A DNA stretch of 64,000 nt, from the NCBI RefSeq assembly GCF_008831285.2, contig NC_045150.1:12073868-12137867 (forward strand), written 5' to 3'. A program made the position numbers and the translations under genes. The notes beneath the pieces are model-generated. The model did no database searches and had not been told where the DNA came from. It worked only from the letters and a program-made list of their open reading frames with translations. The DNA is from Nymphaea colorata. Taxonomy: Eukaryota; Streptophyta; Magnoliopsida; Nymphaeales; Nymphaeaceae. Positions 9,963-22,218 of the stretch are shown piece after piece; the stretch's first letter is position 1; each line of letters starts with the position of its first letter.

Positions 9963-10412
9963 GGGATGACCGTCTGGGTTGGCAGAGCCTACTGGCTACT
10001 CGGCGTGGAGAGCACACTTAGTTTTGGAGGAGGGTCCGCTGAGTGACGGAGAGACGGGATGACCGTCTGGGTTGGTGGAGCCTACTGGCTACTCGATGTA
10101 GAGCACACTTAGTTTCGGAGGAGGACCCGCTGAGTGACAGAGGAGACGAGATGATCATCTTGGCTGGCGAAGCCTACTGGGTACTCGGCGTGAAGAGCAC
10201 ACTCAGTTCTAGACGACAGTCTGCAGTCACCATTTGGGCTGGCAGAGACTACTGGCTACTCGGCGTGGAGAGCACACTCAGTTCTGAAGGATGGCCCGCA
10301 GAGTGACGGAGAGATGAAATGACCGTTTGGGCAGGTGGAGCCTACTGGCTACTCTGCGTGGGGAGCACACTCAGTTCCGAAGGACGGCCCATAGAGTGAC
10401 GAAGAGACTCAC
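9963..10412 (+). repeat. 93-bp minisatellite block joined inside gag (~5 units)
   Basis: Units of the same 93-bp family, in the + orientation also seen at 19548-20735. Unit variants match those near 20330-20735 in the same order (a GATGATCATCTTGGCTGGCG unit, a shortened CAGTCACC unit, then a GAGATGAAATGACC unit). The block is thus a copy of the distal part of that array, together with its border. Confidence 0.8.
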
Positions 10413-10640
10413 ACATAGAGAGAGAGGGAGAGAGCGGAAGAGAGAGTTTCTGCTGGTAAGATCGAAGAAAAGAAGAAGAGAAGAGAAACAGTACAAGACA
10501 CACATGCGAAGAAAAAGCATGTAGCGCGCTTCGGCAGCACTGCTAGCCTTTTTCATGATGACGAAAAACCCCGATGGAGCGTGCCGAATGAAGAACGTTA
10601 CTATTTACGTAATGTTGGACTAGACCATTACAGGTTTCCT
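10413..10640 (+). repeat. array border block (copy of 20736-20965)
   Basis: Contains GACTCACACATAGAGAGAG, GTTTCTGCTGGTAAGATCG, the TTTTTCATGATGACGAAAAA palindrome and GGTTTCCTTCC, in the same order as at 20736-20965. At about 10640 it changes abruptly to the interior of the TAGGGAT MITE-like repeat, which defines the second breakpoint of the inserted block. Confidence 0.7.
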
Positions 10641-10990
10641 TCCAATTTATCTATGCTTTTTGAGTTTTGAACATATACCAGATTTGGTTAAAAAATTAAG
10701 ATTCAAATTCAGATATAAATGTAAAAATAAGATCCAGACTAGATTCTTTATTCATTTTTTAATCTAAACATGTGAATATCCAAAAAGTTAGATATGATTC
10801 AGAATATATCAAATTCTAACCTAATCTATTGAGATCCCTATCTGCGGCCACATGCTGAATTTTGTGTTTGAACCTTAGATCCAATTAAGGAGCTGTTGGC
10901 AGGAGCTCCCAACAGAGCTGGTGAGTAAGGACCTTGATGTTTTTTTTTTTTAATTTGAAACCCTCAACCATGACTAATGGTTTAACGGAG

Positions 10991-11038
<48 letters not shown>

Positions 11039-11581
11039 CTTTGCTGTCTTTTCTCCTCTACATTTCCTGTGTCATCTTCAACCTAGTGTCTCATCCTCTT
11101 CCTCTTAGTCAGTTATTTGTGGGTCATCCCAGTTTGCATCTGCTGTCATCTTATGTTTCAGTCATCCTTCCTCATATCCACATGGATAGCACACCAAATA
11201 GAGGCCAAGACTTGCGTAAGGAGGTCCACTTTTCTATCTTTCTCTGGCTGATTGATGTAGCTTTCACCAGCGAAGTCATCAACCGTCTAACAATGATGAC
11301 CCTGCTTCTCCCTCTTAAAATAGAAAATCTAGTTTCTATCTAATACATACATACATACATATTATGTATCTCCTTAACGTAATGAAAAGAAAAAGCAAAC
11401 GATAAGTGAAACTGCAATATATCATGTAACTCAGGAAAATGAAATAGTATCCACCACGCTCACCACTTACTCTTTCCTTCATAAAGGGTTATCAGTCATG
11501 AATAGGCTTACATTCGTAAAGAAAAAGTAAGTGGTGAGTACTATCTAAAAGTACATTCATGTTTTTATGTGAAATTTTATA
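10641..11581. repeat. second copy of the 8838-9776 segment
   Basis: Repeats 8838-9776 in direct orientation, including the right part of the MITE-like repeat, the CTGTTGGCAGGAGCTCCCAACAG stem near 10887, a (GA)n tract (about 10985-11034) and the stretch that follows. Single-base differences are frequent in homopolymers. No gene visible. Confidence 0.65.
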
Positions 11582-12251
11582 CCTACAACCTATCCACCTA
11601 TTTCATTAGAGAGACCCTTCAAGGTCAACCCATATTGCAGGAGTTTGGTTGGCCTGCAAGTCTTCAACTGAAATGAGCTTGCAACATTGTAGTGAAGTGG
11701 GTAGCACATGATATTCTAGTCCACATCCATCCACGCAATGTCTGCAAATTTTATGCTTTTCGGCCAGCTCATATCCCCAGTAGCTAACTGGTCAAAAATA
11801 GATATAATCCAATTCAAATGCTCCATGATAGGCAACAATACCTTTGTGAGCCTATGAAATTCTCGTTGAAGATAAGAGATGCTAGCTTCCGAGATCTGTG
11901 AATAAGCTTTCACAAGCTTGTCCCATAATTCTTCACTGAACACTCGTCAGGAACATGCACCAGCACCTCTTGGGAAAGGGTAGAAGTAATAAAAGCAATG
12001 GCTTCCTGATCGCGTTTCAACTACATTTCAAATTTAGGATTTGGAACTGATTCTTTAGTGGCAACTCCAATCCAATCCTTGGTTCATATGTGGTTCAAAA
12101 GGACTGGGTAGAACTATCTAAGTGTTCTGATAGACCTTGATGAATGGGAAGACTGGATGCTCCCAAGTAGGAAATTGGTATTGGTAAGTTTTCAGAAATA
12201 AGCTGGCCCATAAAGTTAAAAAGAGATGATAGACTGAGAGTAAGAATCCAT
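11582..12251 (-). pseudogene. Ty1/copia gag relic, copy B1
   Basis: Counterpart of the better preserved copy at 40282-40950. A possible start codon lies at 12249-12251. A readable segment, SEELWDKLVKAYSQISEASI, has the spacing typical of the copia gag core (Retrotran_gag_2/UBN2 type), and a further ICR..RGWMW stretch is present. Several one-base changes relative to B2 break the frame, and there is no zinc knuckle, protease, integrase or reverse transcriptase downstream. It is a non-functional remnant belonging to the LTR at 12966-13219. Confidence 0.65.
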
Positions 12252-12954
12252 GGAACAGCTCGAAAGAGACTGTTTTAAAGAATTACTCAGCAAAAAAGGA
12301 ATACTAGCAGCCAAGGACATAAAAAAATCATGAACAACATCGACGTTCAATGCTTACGTTGTTTTTCTGGAACAGACCAGATTAGAGTAACATGGCTGCA
12401 ACAATTACTTATATCAACAGATTAACTTTTGATCTGAATCCCTTTTTCCCTTTTTAGCTTTAGGGAGGAAGAATGAAAAACAATAAGGTAAAAGATAGGC
12501 AAAGAATTAAAAAAAAAAGGATTTTGATGGCTGCTGGGGACAGACTCTAACTAGAAAAAGCAAACAATTTCAATGTCAGGAAAAGAGAATAGAGAGAATC
12601 ACGGCTGACCAAGATCAAATGGGGGACAAAAAAGATACTTCCATATATTAAGGGCAAAAGACAGTTCACCAGAGACAAAAGGAAGATTAAGGCGAATGAT
12701 GGCCAAAGGAGAAGATTAGAATGATGGCCAAAGGAGAAGATTAGGGCAGAATGACTAGATGAAATTCATATATAAAGGACATCAATAGAGGATATGAATT
12801 ATGGCAAACAGAAAAACGATAGAAGAGTGTCAACTAGGATAGAACGACTGCAAGACAGAGAAAATACTGAGTGAAAGAGAAATGAAGGAAAGAAAATTCA
12901 GAAAGAATCATCATATCTCAGTGGACACCACCTATTCAGTCCAAGCCCACATGT
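12252..12954 (-). other. leader between PBS and gag of the copia relic, copy B1
   Basis: Non-coding in both copies and purine-rich on the plus strand. It holds tandem near-repeats of GATGGCCAAAGGAGAAGATTAG (two at about 12698-12740). In B2 the equivalent leader is interrupted by a Harbinger-derived insertion. Confidence 0.45.
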
Positions 12955-12965
12955 GCTCTGATACA
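12955..12965 (-). other. copia primer-binding site, one base short (B1)
   Basis: On the minus strand the sequence after the LTR is TGTATCAGAGC, against TGGTATCAGAGC in B2, the standard complement of plant initiator tRNA-Met. One G is missing here. Confidence 0.7.
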
Positions 12966-13219
12966 TGTGAGAAGTCCTCGGAAAATCATCACTCCAGAAA
13001 AAGGGAGAGAAGGAAAAGTTGAGATCTGTACATCTGATGTTTCTGACATGCACAAAAGATTAATAAAATAACATGACGCCCTAATGTGAACCTTTACAAA
13101 ATAACCTCAAGCATGATGGGTAATCACAAAAAATGTAGAACAACACACCCTATGCAAATAATGGCATCGGGTCCATGATGGACCCAGACCCAATAATATA
13201 GTACATACAATTCTTAACA
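12966..13219 (-). mobile_element. Ty1/copia LTR, copy B1 (~254 bp)
   Basis: On the minus strand it begins TGTTAAGAATTGTATGTAC and ends TTCTCACA immediately before the PBS, so it has TG...CA ends and the LTR-PBS order of a 5' LTR. The same LTR lies at 45313-45572. No matching 3' LTR is seen in the B1 unit, so the element is truncated downstream of gag. Confidence 0.75.
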
Positions 13220-13819
13220 AGCTTGACCATTTTTGATGCTCCCCTTTTCATGGCATGTAGCACATTAGGATTGTGCACCTAGTTTATAACTAAAAGGCTA
13301 ATGAACAATGCCTGTATGTTCTTTTCTATGACTATTGATTTCGTTAAATCTAATTTAGTTAATGATTGATAGTCCTGATTATATACTAGAACCAGATAAT
13401 AAGAAAAAGACTTGTATGTAACATATATGACAAATAACGAGGAAAAGAAATCTCATATTTTCATCTAATATGAAACTGGAAACTTTTAATCATGAAGCTG
13501 ATTTAATGTATGCGAAATGCCATGGGTTGAAGCTGATCTTTCTGATTGGGATAAGACAAGCTTCTTTTATAAAGAAGCATGCAGGAAAGAAGTTTTAGAA
13601 CTTGGAATAATTTCTCCAAATATTAACATTGGCTCCACAACAGCAGCAATAATCTACAAAGGCAGCCCCATTCAGAGTGTAGACACATAAAAAATATTTC
13701 TACATATCATGGTTCTCTAGCACATCTAGAAACTCAAAGTAATTTAACAGGTTCCTTGCTGATTATTTTTGAAAGAGATGAGCTCAATTGAAACAACCTT
13801 TGGCAAAGTGAAAATTTAC
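13220..13819. other. non-coding spacer between LTR and regulator relic (B1)
   Basis: AT-rich sequence shared with 45573-46182. It may be the 3' intron or UTR of the adjacent minus-strand response-regulator relic, since a donor-like GTAAAT follows its last exon at 13814-13819. No other feature is visible. Confidence 0.35.
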
Positions 13820-16495
13820 CTGATTAAGTTGATCAGGTGGTACTGTACCATTATCAGGCCCGTAATCTTGGTCGTCCACAGGAAACAAGCTGTCTAATCA
13901 GATGCTGAAGTTGAGATTCAGGTGGTACTGTCAGGTAATTTAACATTCTCTCAAGGTCAGAGAAAGTGTTTATGGATGACCTAGCATTCATGTTATCCAA
14001 ATATGAATTTGAATTTCCATACAGATCACCAAGATTCTGCATGTCCTGGCAAGGGTGTGATTGGCATATCATGCATGATTGCATTCCAAGGCTTATATGG
14101 GTGGAGTTCATGGGGTCGGTCCCAAAAGGGCTAGTGAATGGTTGAGTTGCAGAGCTTAAACCTGGAAAATCATTCTGAGCACATTGGAATATTTGATTAA
14201 TGCCTTCGCTTCCTGTTTCGAATTCTGCCAGTGGATACCCAGTACTCTGTTCATGCATATTATGAGATATGACTGCACTTGTTCCTGCATGCAGACCATC
14301 AAACTGAAAACCATCCACCATCAATCCAGTCTTAGAACCAGGAGGCAGGAGCTACACCAAAATGAGATGTGTTAGCCAAATTTAACTGGTCATTATTTGC
14401 AGCTTGCTGACCAAAAGCATATCCGTGAAATGGCAGAAGTTCATGGTCACCATGGTTCAAATTTGAACTCGAACTCCACATGGTTGAAGTAGGATCATAT
14501 CCCGATTAAGCTACATATGGATTTTGAAGGGTGCTTTCATCTCCCTGCTTTCTCTGCTCCTACATGAAGGATGGCATTGGTGGATTTTGAAGGCCGCTTC
14601 ATGTCCCTGGTTTCTCTGTTCCTGCATGAAGGATGGTGCCTTTCCTATAACGCTTGCTGGATCAGTAGACTTCATCAGTCTGTAAGTCCCCAAGCCTCTT
14701 CTATCATTGTCCTGAAACCGCTATAGTAACTAGGCATGTTGGTGAAAGAACCAAGAGAGCCACTCTGCGGTTCCGCTACAGCTGTGGGAGGTAAAGGCTG
14801 TGTCACTTGGTTTGCTAGACGAGGACCTGTGGAAGAACCAAGGCCATCAGAAACGGACGATCTTTATGTTCTCTACCTTCTGCCTCACGTTTTCTTCGGC
14901 AAATTCTGTGTTTCTGCATTCACAAACACATAAACAGTTCTTTTCAGGAGTTTTGAGATGGATGACTGTTGGTTAAGAAAACATTTGATATCTTCTTAGG
15001 TGTTGCTTGGACTTTTTCCCTAAAAGGAACTCTTCCTGTTTGGGCCTTGCTTCAGCTGGAGCAACTTGGGACAAAAAGTAGAGTTACTTGGATCTGCAGT
15101 TCATATCAGAGAGGTTATACTGTGTTCTACAAGTGAATGGTTAGATAAGGTGAAACGGGGAAACCAGTGGAGAGACTTAGCGTTCCCATGGGTCTTGGTT
15201 GGGTGTCAATGTGTTGGATTTGGGTCAAGATTCAAACTCTCTGGATCCATCTCAATATGTTTTCTCCCTATCAAATTGGGTTCACTGCCAATCTGGCCAA
15301 CTAGCTTAAGTTTTAATTTTACATGCAAATGGGTCACATCTTTGTTGGGATTAGGAGTTGGATGCAGATTATGTCAAACCCAGATCCGATTATCTCACTT
15401 ATCTAGATCTCACTAAACTCATCTGGATGTCAAGCATGGCATTCTAAAGGGGAGAAGCAACAAAAATTGCACATGAAAAACTTAAAATTCCTGGGTCAGT
15501 AGGTCCTACTCATATGAAAGACCGCTGATTTTCTCTCATCATCATCAACGGAAAATGGATAGATAAAGTTCAAAGGTTTAATATATAAAAACCATAGGAT
15601 AATAAATTCAGCTTAACATCTAGAGGCGGACCTCATATCATTGTCGGTCCAAATCTGAGCCTTTGTTTTCCTTATAAAAACTTACCCCATACAGAGCAAA
15701 AGACATAGTATGGGTAATTTCTTAGGCTTGTGTGCATTAATGAAAAAAAAAAAACCTCAAGAATATGATAAAACCTGTTAGTTAAATGAAATTTATCAAT
15801 AACCGTAATATTTTGTTCCCAAGAAATGAATTTCACCTGCAATCTGCGGACTATCTGTTTCCTTGTCAGCTCTGTAACACCCATAACGTCGAGTATCTTC
15901 CAACGAGTGGCATCTAATCCATTCAATTGTCATAAAGTAGCCCAGTGAATACTATCCTTGAAACAAAGATATACAAAAATATTGCACATGAAAATGCTTA
16001 GCTTTTGATAAAATGGTTCCAATCTTTTAGCAAATTCCATTTAAACCTTTTTCACTCAAGCAGGAACTGAAAGAGTTTGAAACTTGATCAGGACGGTTCG
16101 TTATTTCACTAAAATTACAGCGGATTTCAGCAAAATATTATATCCAAAGGAATAAATTTAATTGCCTACATTCAAAAACCCAACTGGTCTACAGCAAAAG
16201 CGAACTTCTTCTTCAGATCCATCGTCAGATGAACCTCTTCTTCCATTTCGGAGATGGTGGCGGAGATTCAGGCACAGGCCCCGTCTGCTTACTGGCAGTG
16301 CCTTCTTCAGCCTCTGTGACGGCAGCTTTGCCATGGGGATCTCTCTTCCCGAGTTTAAACTTCTTGTGCCGCAGAACGTGCTGCCACAGGTTTCTGAGCA
16401 CATGACATGAGGGTAAAGCGGCTTCAACGGCACGGCCTTCACACCACTAAGTGTTGCCTTGACAAGGCTCTCCTGATCAGCATTATCTGATACAA
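13820..16495 (-). pseudogene. type-B response regulator (GARP family) relic, copy B1
   Basis: In plants type-B response regulators carry a phospho-receiver and a GARP DNA-binding domain and act in the nucleus in cytokinin signalling. Exons read here: 16495-16170, 15913-15837, 14913 to about 14520, and about 14375-13820. The first begins after CAG with VSDNADQESLVKATLSGVKA (end of a receiver), then out of frame an LRNLWQHVLRHKKFK linker and KKRFIWTTDLKKKFAF, the start of the GARP helix bundle. The second reads KILDVMGVTELTRKQIVRRL and ends at a GTGAAA donor; the third continues KHRICRRKREAEG, completing the GARP motif. The last holds a Ser/Gln-rich tail (MMVDGFQFDGLHAG). Receiver exons with the phosphorylated Asp are absent, and several frameshifts break it, some shared with copy B2. 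Confidence 0.72.
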
Positions 16496-17069
16496 CTGTT
16501 CTCAGCACAACCACAGACGTAAGTTTGGGTTATAATTCTTACATCAGATAAATAATCTCTCTCACAAACAGGATCTGCAGTGAATGATAAGGGAAAGGTT
16601 TTCAGAGAAAAAAAAGAAAATCTTATGAAGGATGTTGATGTTAATACGAATCTGTAACCTTTACACTTTTAATCACAATTTCAAATCAGAAGTCTCCTTA
16701 TTTAGAAATAAAGGAGATCTCAAATCCAAGTTATCTGCAATACTTAAAATCATGGCCTTTGGATCCCCTTGTGAATCCACTTCAGAATCTAAATAACCAT
16801 GTCAGTTTGCCAAAAGCTGCAGTTCAAATATCGCTCCAACAGCCTTCCACTCAAGGGCCCATACATAGATGTAAATTGGATCTGGTATAGCTTTTGCAGA
16901 GCTCAACTAACAGATTTAGGCCAGTGAAACTTGTGGCAGGAATCTGAATTCAGATTGACAAGAGACAAAACAAATCCCATTTTGGATCTGGATTCGGAGA
17001 TGCCCGTGAAATTCAATAAAAAAAATACTAGCCCATACTAATTTGGTTTTGACTTTCATAAAGTTGATA

Positions 17070-17104
<35 letters not shown>

Positions 17105-18048
17105 CACATACACACACAGACCCCAGACCACTTGGGTAAGGGATAAAAATTAGACCTCTTAAATTCATGTTAAAAAGTGTTTTTAAATAAATGCGAACTT
17201 ACTAATGTGTTTGCAAACACTAATTTAATATAAATCCCTTTTAGTTTAAACCATTTTTTTGGAAAAAAAAATTGATCTTTCTACTATCACAATTTTGATG
17301 CTATTAGATATGTTTTAATATATGTTTCTCACCAAATCACTCTTAAACTATCGATAAGGTTAGATTGCAAAAAAATATTTTAACAATCAACTTTAATGGG
17401 TCAGGACTGTCTGGTTTTTGTCTTTTATCCAAATGGTCTGGTTTTTATCAACTTTATATATATCATATATATATATTATATATATATAAAACCCCATGTT
17501 CACATTTTGTAAAAAAATATTTTAACAATTAACTTTAATGGGTCAGGATGTCCGGTTGTTGCAGAGTTAACTAATCATACATCTACTTATGACTGATCTG
17601 CATACATCCGATTTTGATGATAATGCCAAGGACGTAAATGTTCCAATTGATTTAATCTGAATTTTACATTGGAAACAAAATTCAACCGGTTGGAAAATCA
17701 ATCCTGTACAACGTGAAGTTGTACTTCTTATCTATATGTTTGATAGTCTGTTTCATAAGTAGTAGTAACTTTTATAAGGAGAAAAGATAGCACCTCCACG
17801 ACAAATCAAATCAAGATTATACAAGAGAAACCTAGAAAATAATAGGCACACAAATATTCCACATTACTGAATTCCTTACATGAAATTGCAAAGACAAATT
17901 TCTATTTAATTAATAACAACAAGGGCTCATGACTAAAATTAATACATTGGATATTACATTTCCAACTTCATACCAAACACCATTCACACAAGAGCAATCC
18001 GATTCAAAACATGTATGATGGAAGTGTAAAAGTCGTCTATCTTGACGT
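16496..18048. other. non-coding stretch upstream of the regulator relic and 3' flank of next module (B1)
   Basis: No further receiver exon could be recognised. It holds a (TC)n microsatellite (about 17071-17102), an AT-rich tract (17456-17490) flanked by direct copies of TTTAATGGGTCAGGA (near 17392 and 17532), and from about 17740 the 3' flank of the gene module at 18049. Confidence 0.4.
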
Positions 18049-19100
18049 TCAAGGAAGCCACCGCCAAGTCTCCACTAGCACCCACTAAATCCACCGCCTA
18101 GCCACCGATCCCACCGCCTCCACGAAAACCACGGCCGCCACCTGCACCCAGCCACCTCCTGCACCAGTCCGCCACCAACGCCACCGCCAAGGCCACCAAG
18201 TTCGCCACCACCACCGAACCGTCCACCACTTAGTCCAGCACCGCCACCAAAGACTCCACCTTCTTCTTCATCGTCATCTTCATAATTATACCTTCATCAT
18301 AACCATCCTAACCACTATAGTCATCATCATCTGAATAAGACTGGTTATCATAACCAATATAGTCATCACCATTATCATCATCATCATCATCTCTTCTTCT
18401 TCTCCTTCTTATTCTTTTTCTTCTTCACAATTATACCAGTCATCGTCAACATTAGAGTCATCATCATCCTCAATGTCATCAGCATCTTCCATCTTTTTTC
18501 TCATTCTTCTTCTTCTTCTTTTTTTTGCTCTTTTGTCTTCAACTGCTTAGTGTTATCATAATCCTCATTGCTGACTAGATCAACAAATACTTTTCTCCTC
18601 CTTTCATATCATCATCCTCACTGTTGCCTAGACCAACAAATATTTTTCTCCTACTTTCATGACATTCGAGTGCATTCCTTCTTGGTGGCTTTTCCAAAGA
18701 CGAAGTTGAATCCTCATTATCTTCCCCACTGCTCATGAGCTCAATTGCTCCTTCTTCTCACATTTTCCATTAATAGAGGAGCAAATTGTGATCCGTAGCT
18801 TCCTGCATTTCATTTTGTCCTCCATACCTTCAAAAACCCTGGAAGATGTGTCTGATGGTTCCTTCCCTTTCCATGAACTTGAACACCTTTTTCCTTCCAA
18901 CTTTCTCATTTCAACATCATTGCCATCCTCGCTATCTTACCTTTTGCACATTCGAACTCCTGTTTCTTTCTTGAGCTTCTCTGCATGATCACTGCCCTCC
19001 TCTTCTTCGCTCAAGAGAATGACTTCTTTGGTTCTCTTGACTTTTCTACTACTTGACAATGAGGAACTCTTGCATGCTCCCTTCTTGAACAATCCACAGC
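18049..19100 (-). pseudogene. acidic/Gly-rich multicopy gene, main exon, copy B1-1
   Basis: The exon starts after TTTTTTGCTTTTTAG, at 19100. This copy keeps GATCTAGTC in the second VFVDLVS motif, so it lacks the frameshift seen in copies A, B1-3 and C. It also has an extra acidic block: a Lys/Glu run, then EDADDIEDDDDSNVD and a WYNCEEE stretch, before the YIGYD tract. The Gly-rich tail runs to TGA at 18049-18051, next to the conserved CTTGACGTTCAAGGAAG motif. Other one-base indels interrupt it, for example in the Gly tail. The gene module extends only ~450 bp upstream before meeting the array, less than in copies A and B1-3. Confidence 0.5.
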
Positions 19101-19547
19101 CTAAAAAGCAAAAAAAAGAAAATCTTAAACTGAAGCTTAAACCACCTTTTATTTAGAAAAAGAAAACGCAGAAAACTCTTACGGGAGGAAGAGACATTTG
19201 GCTTCTTGTTCTTCAACAATTCAGTTCAAGGCTGCCAAGAGACATGCATTAAGAAAAAAAATGGTTGGTAAAAATGAGAAATATATAGAAAGAAATGAAC
19301 AATAACTGAAAAATACAGAGCAATATTTTCCAACTTGAACTCACTTTGATTCCATTTCCATTAGATTATTTAAGCACAAAAAATCAACTCTTAAAAAGAT
19401 ACATGGAAACAAAAAAGATAGTTATAAATCCAAAACTAAAGTATAAGAAACTTAAATGCATGAGTAGCAGATTCACTGTCAAATCAAATGTCTCTTGGTC
19501 TTGCATTTCTTTAAAATCTATTTAACATCTACAACAAAAAAATGTGG
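19101..19547 (-). other. shortened 5' region of gene module, copy B1-1
   Basis: Matches the part of copy A from about 5540 to 6007 in inverted orientation. It stops at CTACAACAAAAAAATGTGG, where the 93-bp array begins. The first ~740 bp of the 5' region seen in copy A are missing. Confidence 0.55.
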
Positions 19548-20735
19548 AGGACGGCCGCAGAGTGATGGAGAGAGAGATGCTATCTGAGATGGCGGAGCCT
19601 ACTGGCTACTCGGCATGGAGAGCACACTCAACTCCGGAGGACGGCCCGTAGAGTGATAGAGAGACGAGATGACCGTTTGGGCGGGTGGAGCCTACCGGTG
19701 CTCGACGTGGAGAGCACACTCAGTTCTAGAGGACAGCGTGTAGAGTGATGGAGAGACGAGATGACCGACTGGGCTGGCGGAGCCTATCAGCTACTCGGCA
19801 TGGAGAACACACTCAGTTCCGGAGGACGAGATGACCGTCTGGGCTGGCGGAGCCTACCAACTACTCGACGTGAGAGCACACTCAGTTCCGAAGGACGGCC
19901 CGCAGAGTGACGGAGGGATGAGATGACCGTCTGGGCTAGCGGAGCCTACGACTACTCGGCGTGGAGAGCACACTCAGTTCTGGAGGACGGCCCGCAGAGT
20001 GACGGAGAGACGAGATGATCGTTGGGCTGGTGGAGCCAACAGGCTACTAGGCGTGGAGAGCACACTCAATTCCAAAGGACGACATGCAGAGTGACGCAGG
20101 GACGGGATGATTGTCTGCACTAGCGGAGCCTACCGACTACATCGGCATGGAGAGCACACTCAGTTTGGAGGATGGCCCGCAGAGTGATGCAGAGACGGGA
20201 TGACTGTCTGGGGTGGTGGAGCCTATTGGCTACTCGACGTGGAGAGCACACTCAGTTTCGGAGGATGCCCGCAGAGTGACGCAAAGATGGAATGACCGTC
20301 TGGGTTGGCAGAGCCTACTGGCTACTCGCGTGGAGAACACACTTAGTTTTGGAGAGGGTTCCGCTGAGTGACGGAGAGACGGGATGACCGTCTGGGTGGC
20401 AGAGCCTACTGGCTACTCGATGTGGAGAGCACACTTAGTTCCGGAGGAGGGCCCGCTGAGTGACGGAGGGACGAGATGATCATCTTGGCTGGCGAAGCCT
20501 ATTGGGTACTCGGCGTGAAGAGCACACTCAGTTCTAGGTGACGGTCCGCAGTCACCGTTTGGGCTGGCAGAGACAACTGGCTACTCGGCGTGGAGAGCAC
20601 ACTCAGTTCTGAAGGATGGCCCGCAGAGTGACGGAGAGATGAAATGACCATTTGGGCAGGTGGAGCCTACTGGCTACTCTGCGTGGGGAGCACACTCAGT
20701 TCCGAAGGACGGCCCATAGAGTGACGAAGAGACTC
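19548..20735 (+). repeat. 93-bp minisatellite array (~13 units), B1-1
   Basis: Units as in copy A but on the + strand. Period about 93 bp, with some units shortened (for example where GAGGACGAGATGACC skips about 27 bp). Variants such as a CAGTCACC unit and a GGGGAGCACACTC unit mark its distal end and recur in the same order at 52900-53163 and 10130-10412. Confidence 0.85.
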
Positions 20736-21359
20736 ACACATAGAGAGAGAGGGAGAGAGCGGAAGAGAGAGTTTCTGCTGGTAAGATCGAAGAAAAGAAG
20801 AAGAGAAGAGAAATGGTACAAGACACACATGCGAAGAAAAAGCATGTAGCGCGCTTCGGTAGCACTGCCGGCCTTTTTCATGATGACGAAAAACCCCGAT
20901 GGAGCGTGCCGAATGAAAAACATTACTATTTATGTAACGTTGGACTAGACTATTACAAGTTTCCTTCCGTATATAATTTAAAGATTTCAAAAATATAATA
21001 TATCAAAGAACATTGAAATTATTGGTTAAGATCACCTTACAGTGCTAGGGGAAAGAAACCTCTTTCATAAGCAGTAGCTTTTATAAGGAGAAAAGGTAGT
21101 GCCTCAACAACAAATCAAATCAAGATTATACAAGAGAAACCTAGAACTAATAGGCACACAAATATTCCATATTAATGAATTCCTCACATGAAATTGCAAA
21201 GACAAATTTTCAGTTAATCAATAACGGGAAGGGCTTCATGACTCGAAATTAATACATTTGATATTATATGTCCAACTTCATACCAAACACACATTCACAC
21301 AAGAGCAATCAGACTCAAAACACGTACAATGGAAGTGTAAAAGTCGTCTATCTTGACGT
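20736..21359 (-). repeat. array border block and 3' flank between modules B1-1 and B1-2
   Basis: From left to right: a (GA)-rich run, GTTTCTGCTGGTAAGATCG, TTTTTCATGATGACGAAAAA, GGTTTCCTTCC, ATTATTGGTTAAG, and the 3' flank of the next gene copy (AATTAATACATTTGATATTA). It shows that the modules are arranged head to tail on the minus strand. Confidence 0.6.
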
Positions 21360-22205
21360 TCAAAGAAGCCTGCCGCCAAGTCTTCCACCAGCACCACCAC
21401 CAAATCCACCGCCTAGGCCACCGAGCCCACTGCCTCCACGAAAACCATGACTGCCACCTTCACCCAACCCACCTCCTACACCAGTTCCGCCACCAAAGCC
21501 ACCGCCAAGGGCACCAAGTTTGCCACCACCACAGAACTGTCCACCACCTAGTCCAGCACCACCACCAAAGCCTCCACCTTCTTCTTCATCGTCATTTCAT
21601 AATGATACCAATAATCAAATCCATCATAACGACTATAGTCATCATCATCTGAATCATACAGGTCAACATAACCAATATAGTCATCGCCATCGTCATCCTC
21701 GTCAATATCTTCTTCTTTTTCTTCTTCACAATTATACCAGTCAAGGTCTACATTAGAGTCATCATCATCCTCAATGTCATCAGTATCTTCCATCTTTTTC
21801 TCATTCTTTTTCTTCTTCTTCTTCATTTTGGTCTTTTGTCTTCAACTGCTTAGTGTTATTATCATCTTCATTGCTGACTAATCAACAAATACTTTTTTCA
21901 TCATTTCATGTCATCATCCTGCTGACTAGATCAACAAATACTTTTTCATACTTTCATGACGTTCGAGTACATTCCTTCTTGGTAGCTTCTCAAAGGCAAA
22001 GTTGAATCATCATTATCATCCCCACTACTTATCAGCTTAATAGCTCCATTCTTCTCATCTTTTCCACTAACAGAGGAGCAAATTGTGATCCCTAGCTTCC
22101 TGCATTTCATTTTTGTCCTCCATAACCTTCGAGAAACCCTGGAAGATGCGTCTGATGACTCCTTCCCTTTTCATGAACTTTAACACCCCTTTTTCTTAGC
22201 TATAA
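21360..22205 (-). pseudogene. acidic/Gly-rich gene, 5'-truncated exon, copy B1-2
   Basis: Only the region from the second basic segment onward is kept. The upstream end (about 22205) changes from a KGVKVHEKGKESSD-like frame into TTTATAG and a T-homopolymer, and the 93-bp array follows at once, so the N-terminal part and all 5' exons are missing. The acidic block (EDDDDSNVDLDWYNCEEE, about 21705-21765) and the Gly-rich tail ending GGRLGGRLL with TGA at 21360-21362 are clear. The second VFVDLVS motif has the same GATTAGTC frameshift as copy A. Confidence 0.5.
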
Positions 22206-22218
22206 ACACAAAAAAAAA

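Noticed and set aside
17071-17102. (TC)n tract as part of a gene promoter
   Set aside because: Such tracts occur in many plant promoters, but this one lies in a region without a supported transcription start and is only a variable-length microsatellite between B1 and B2.
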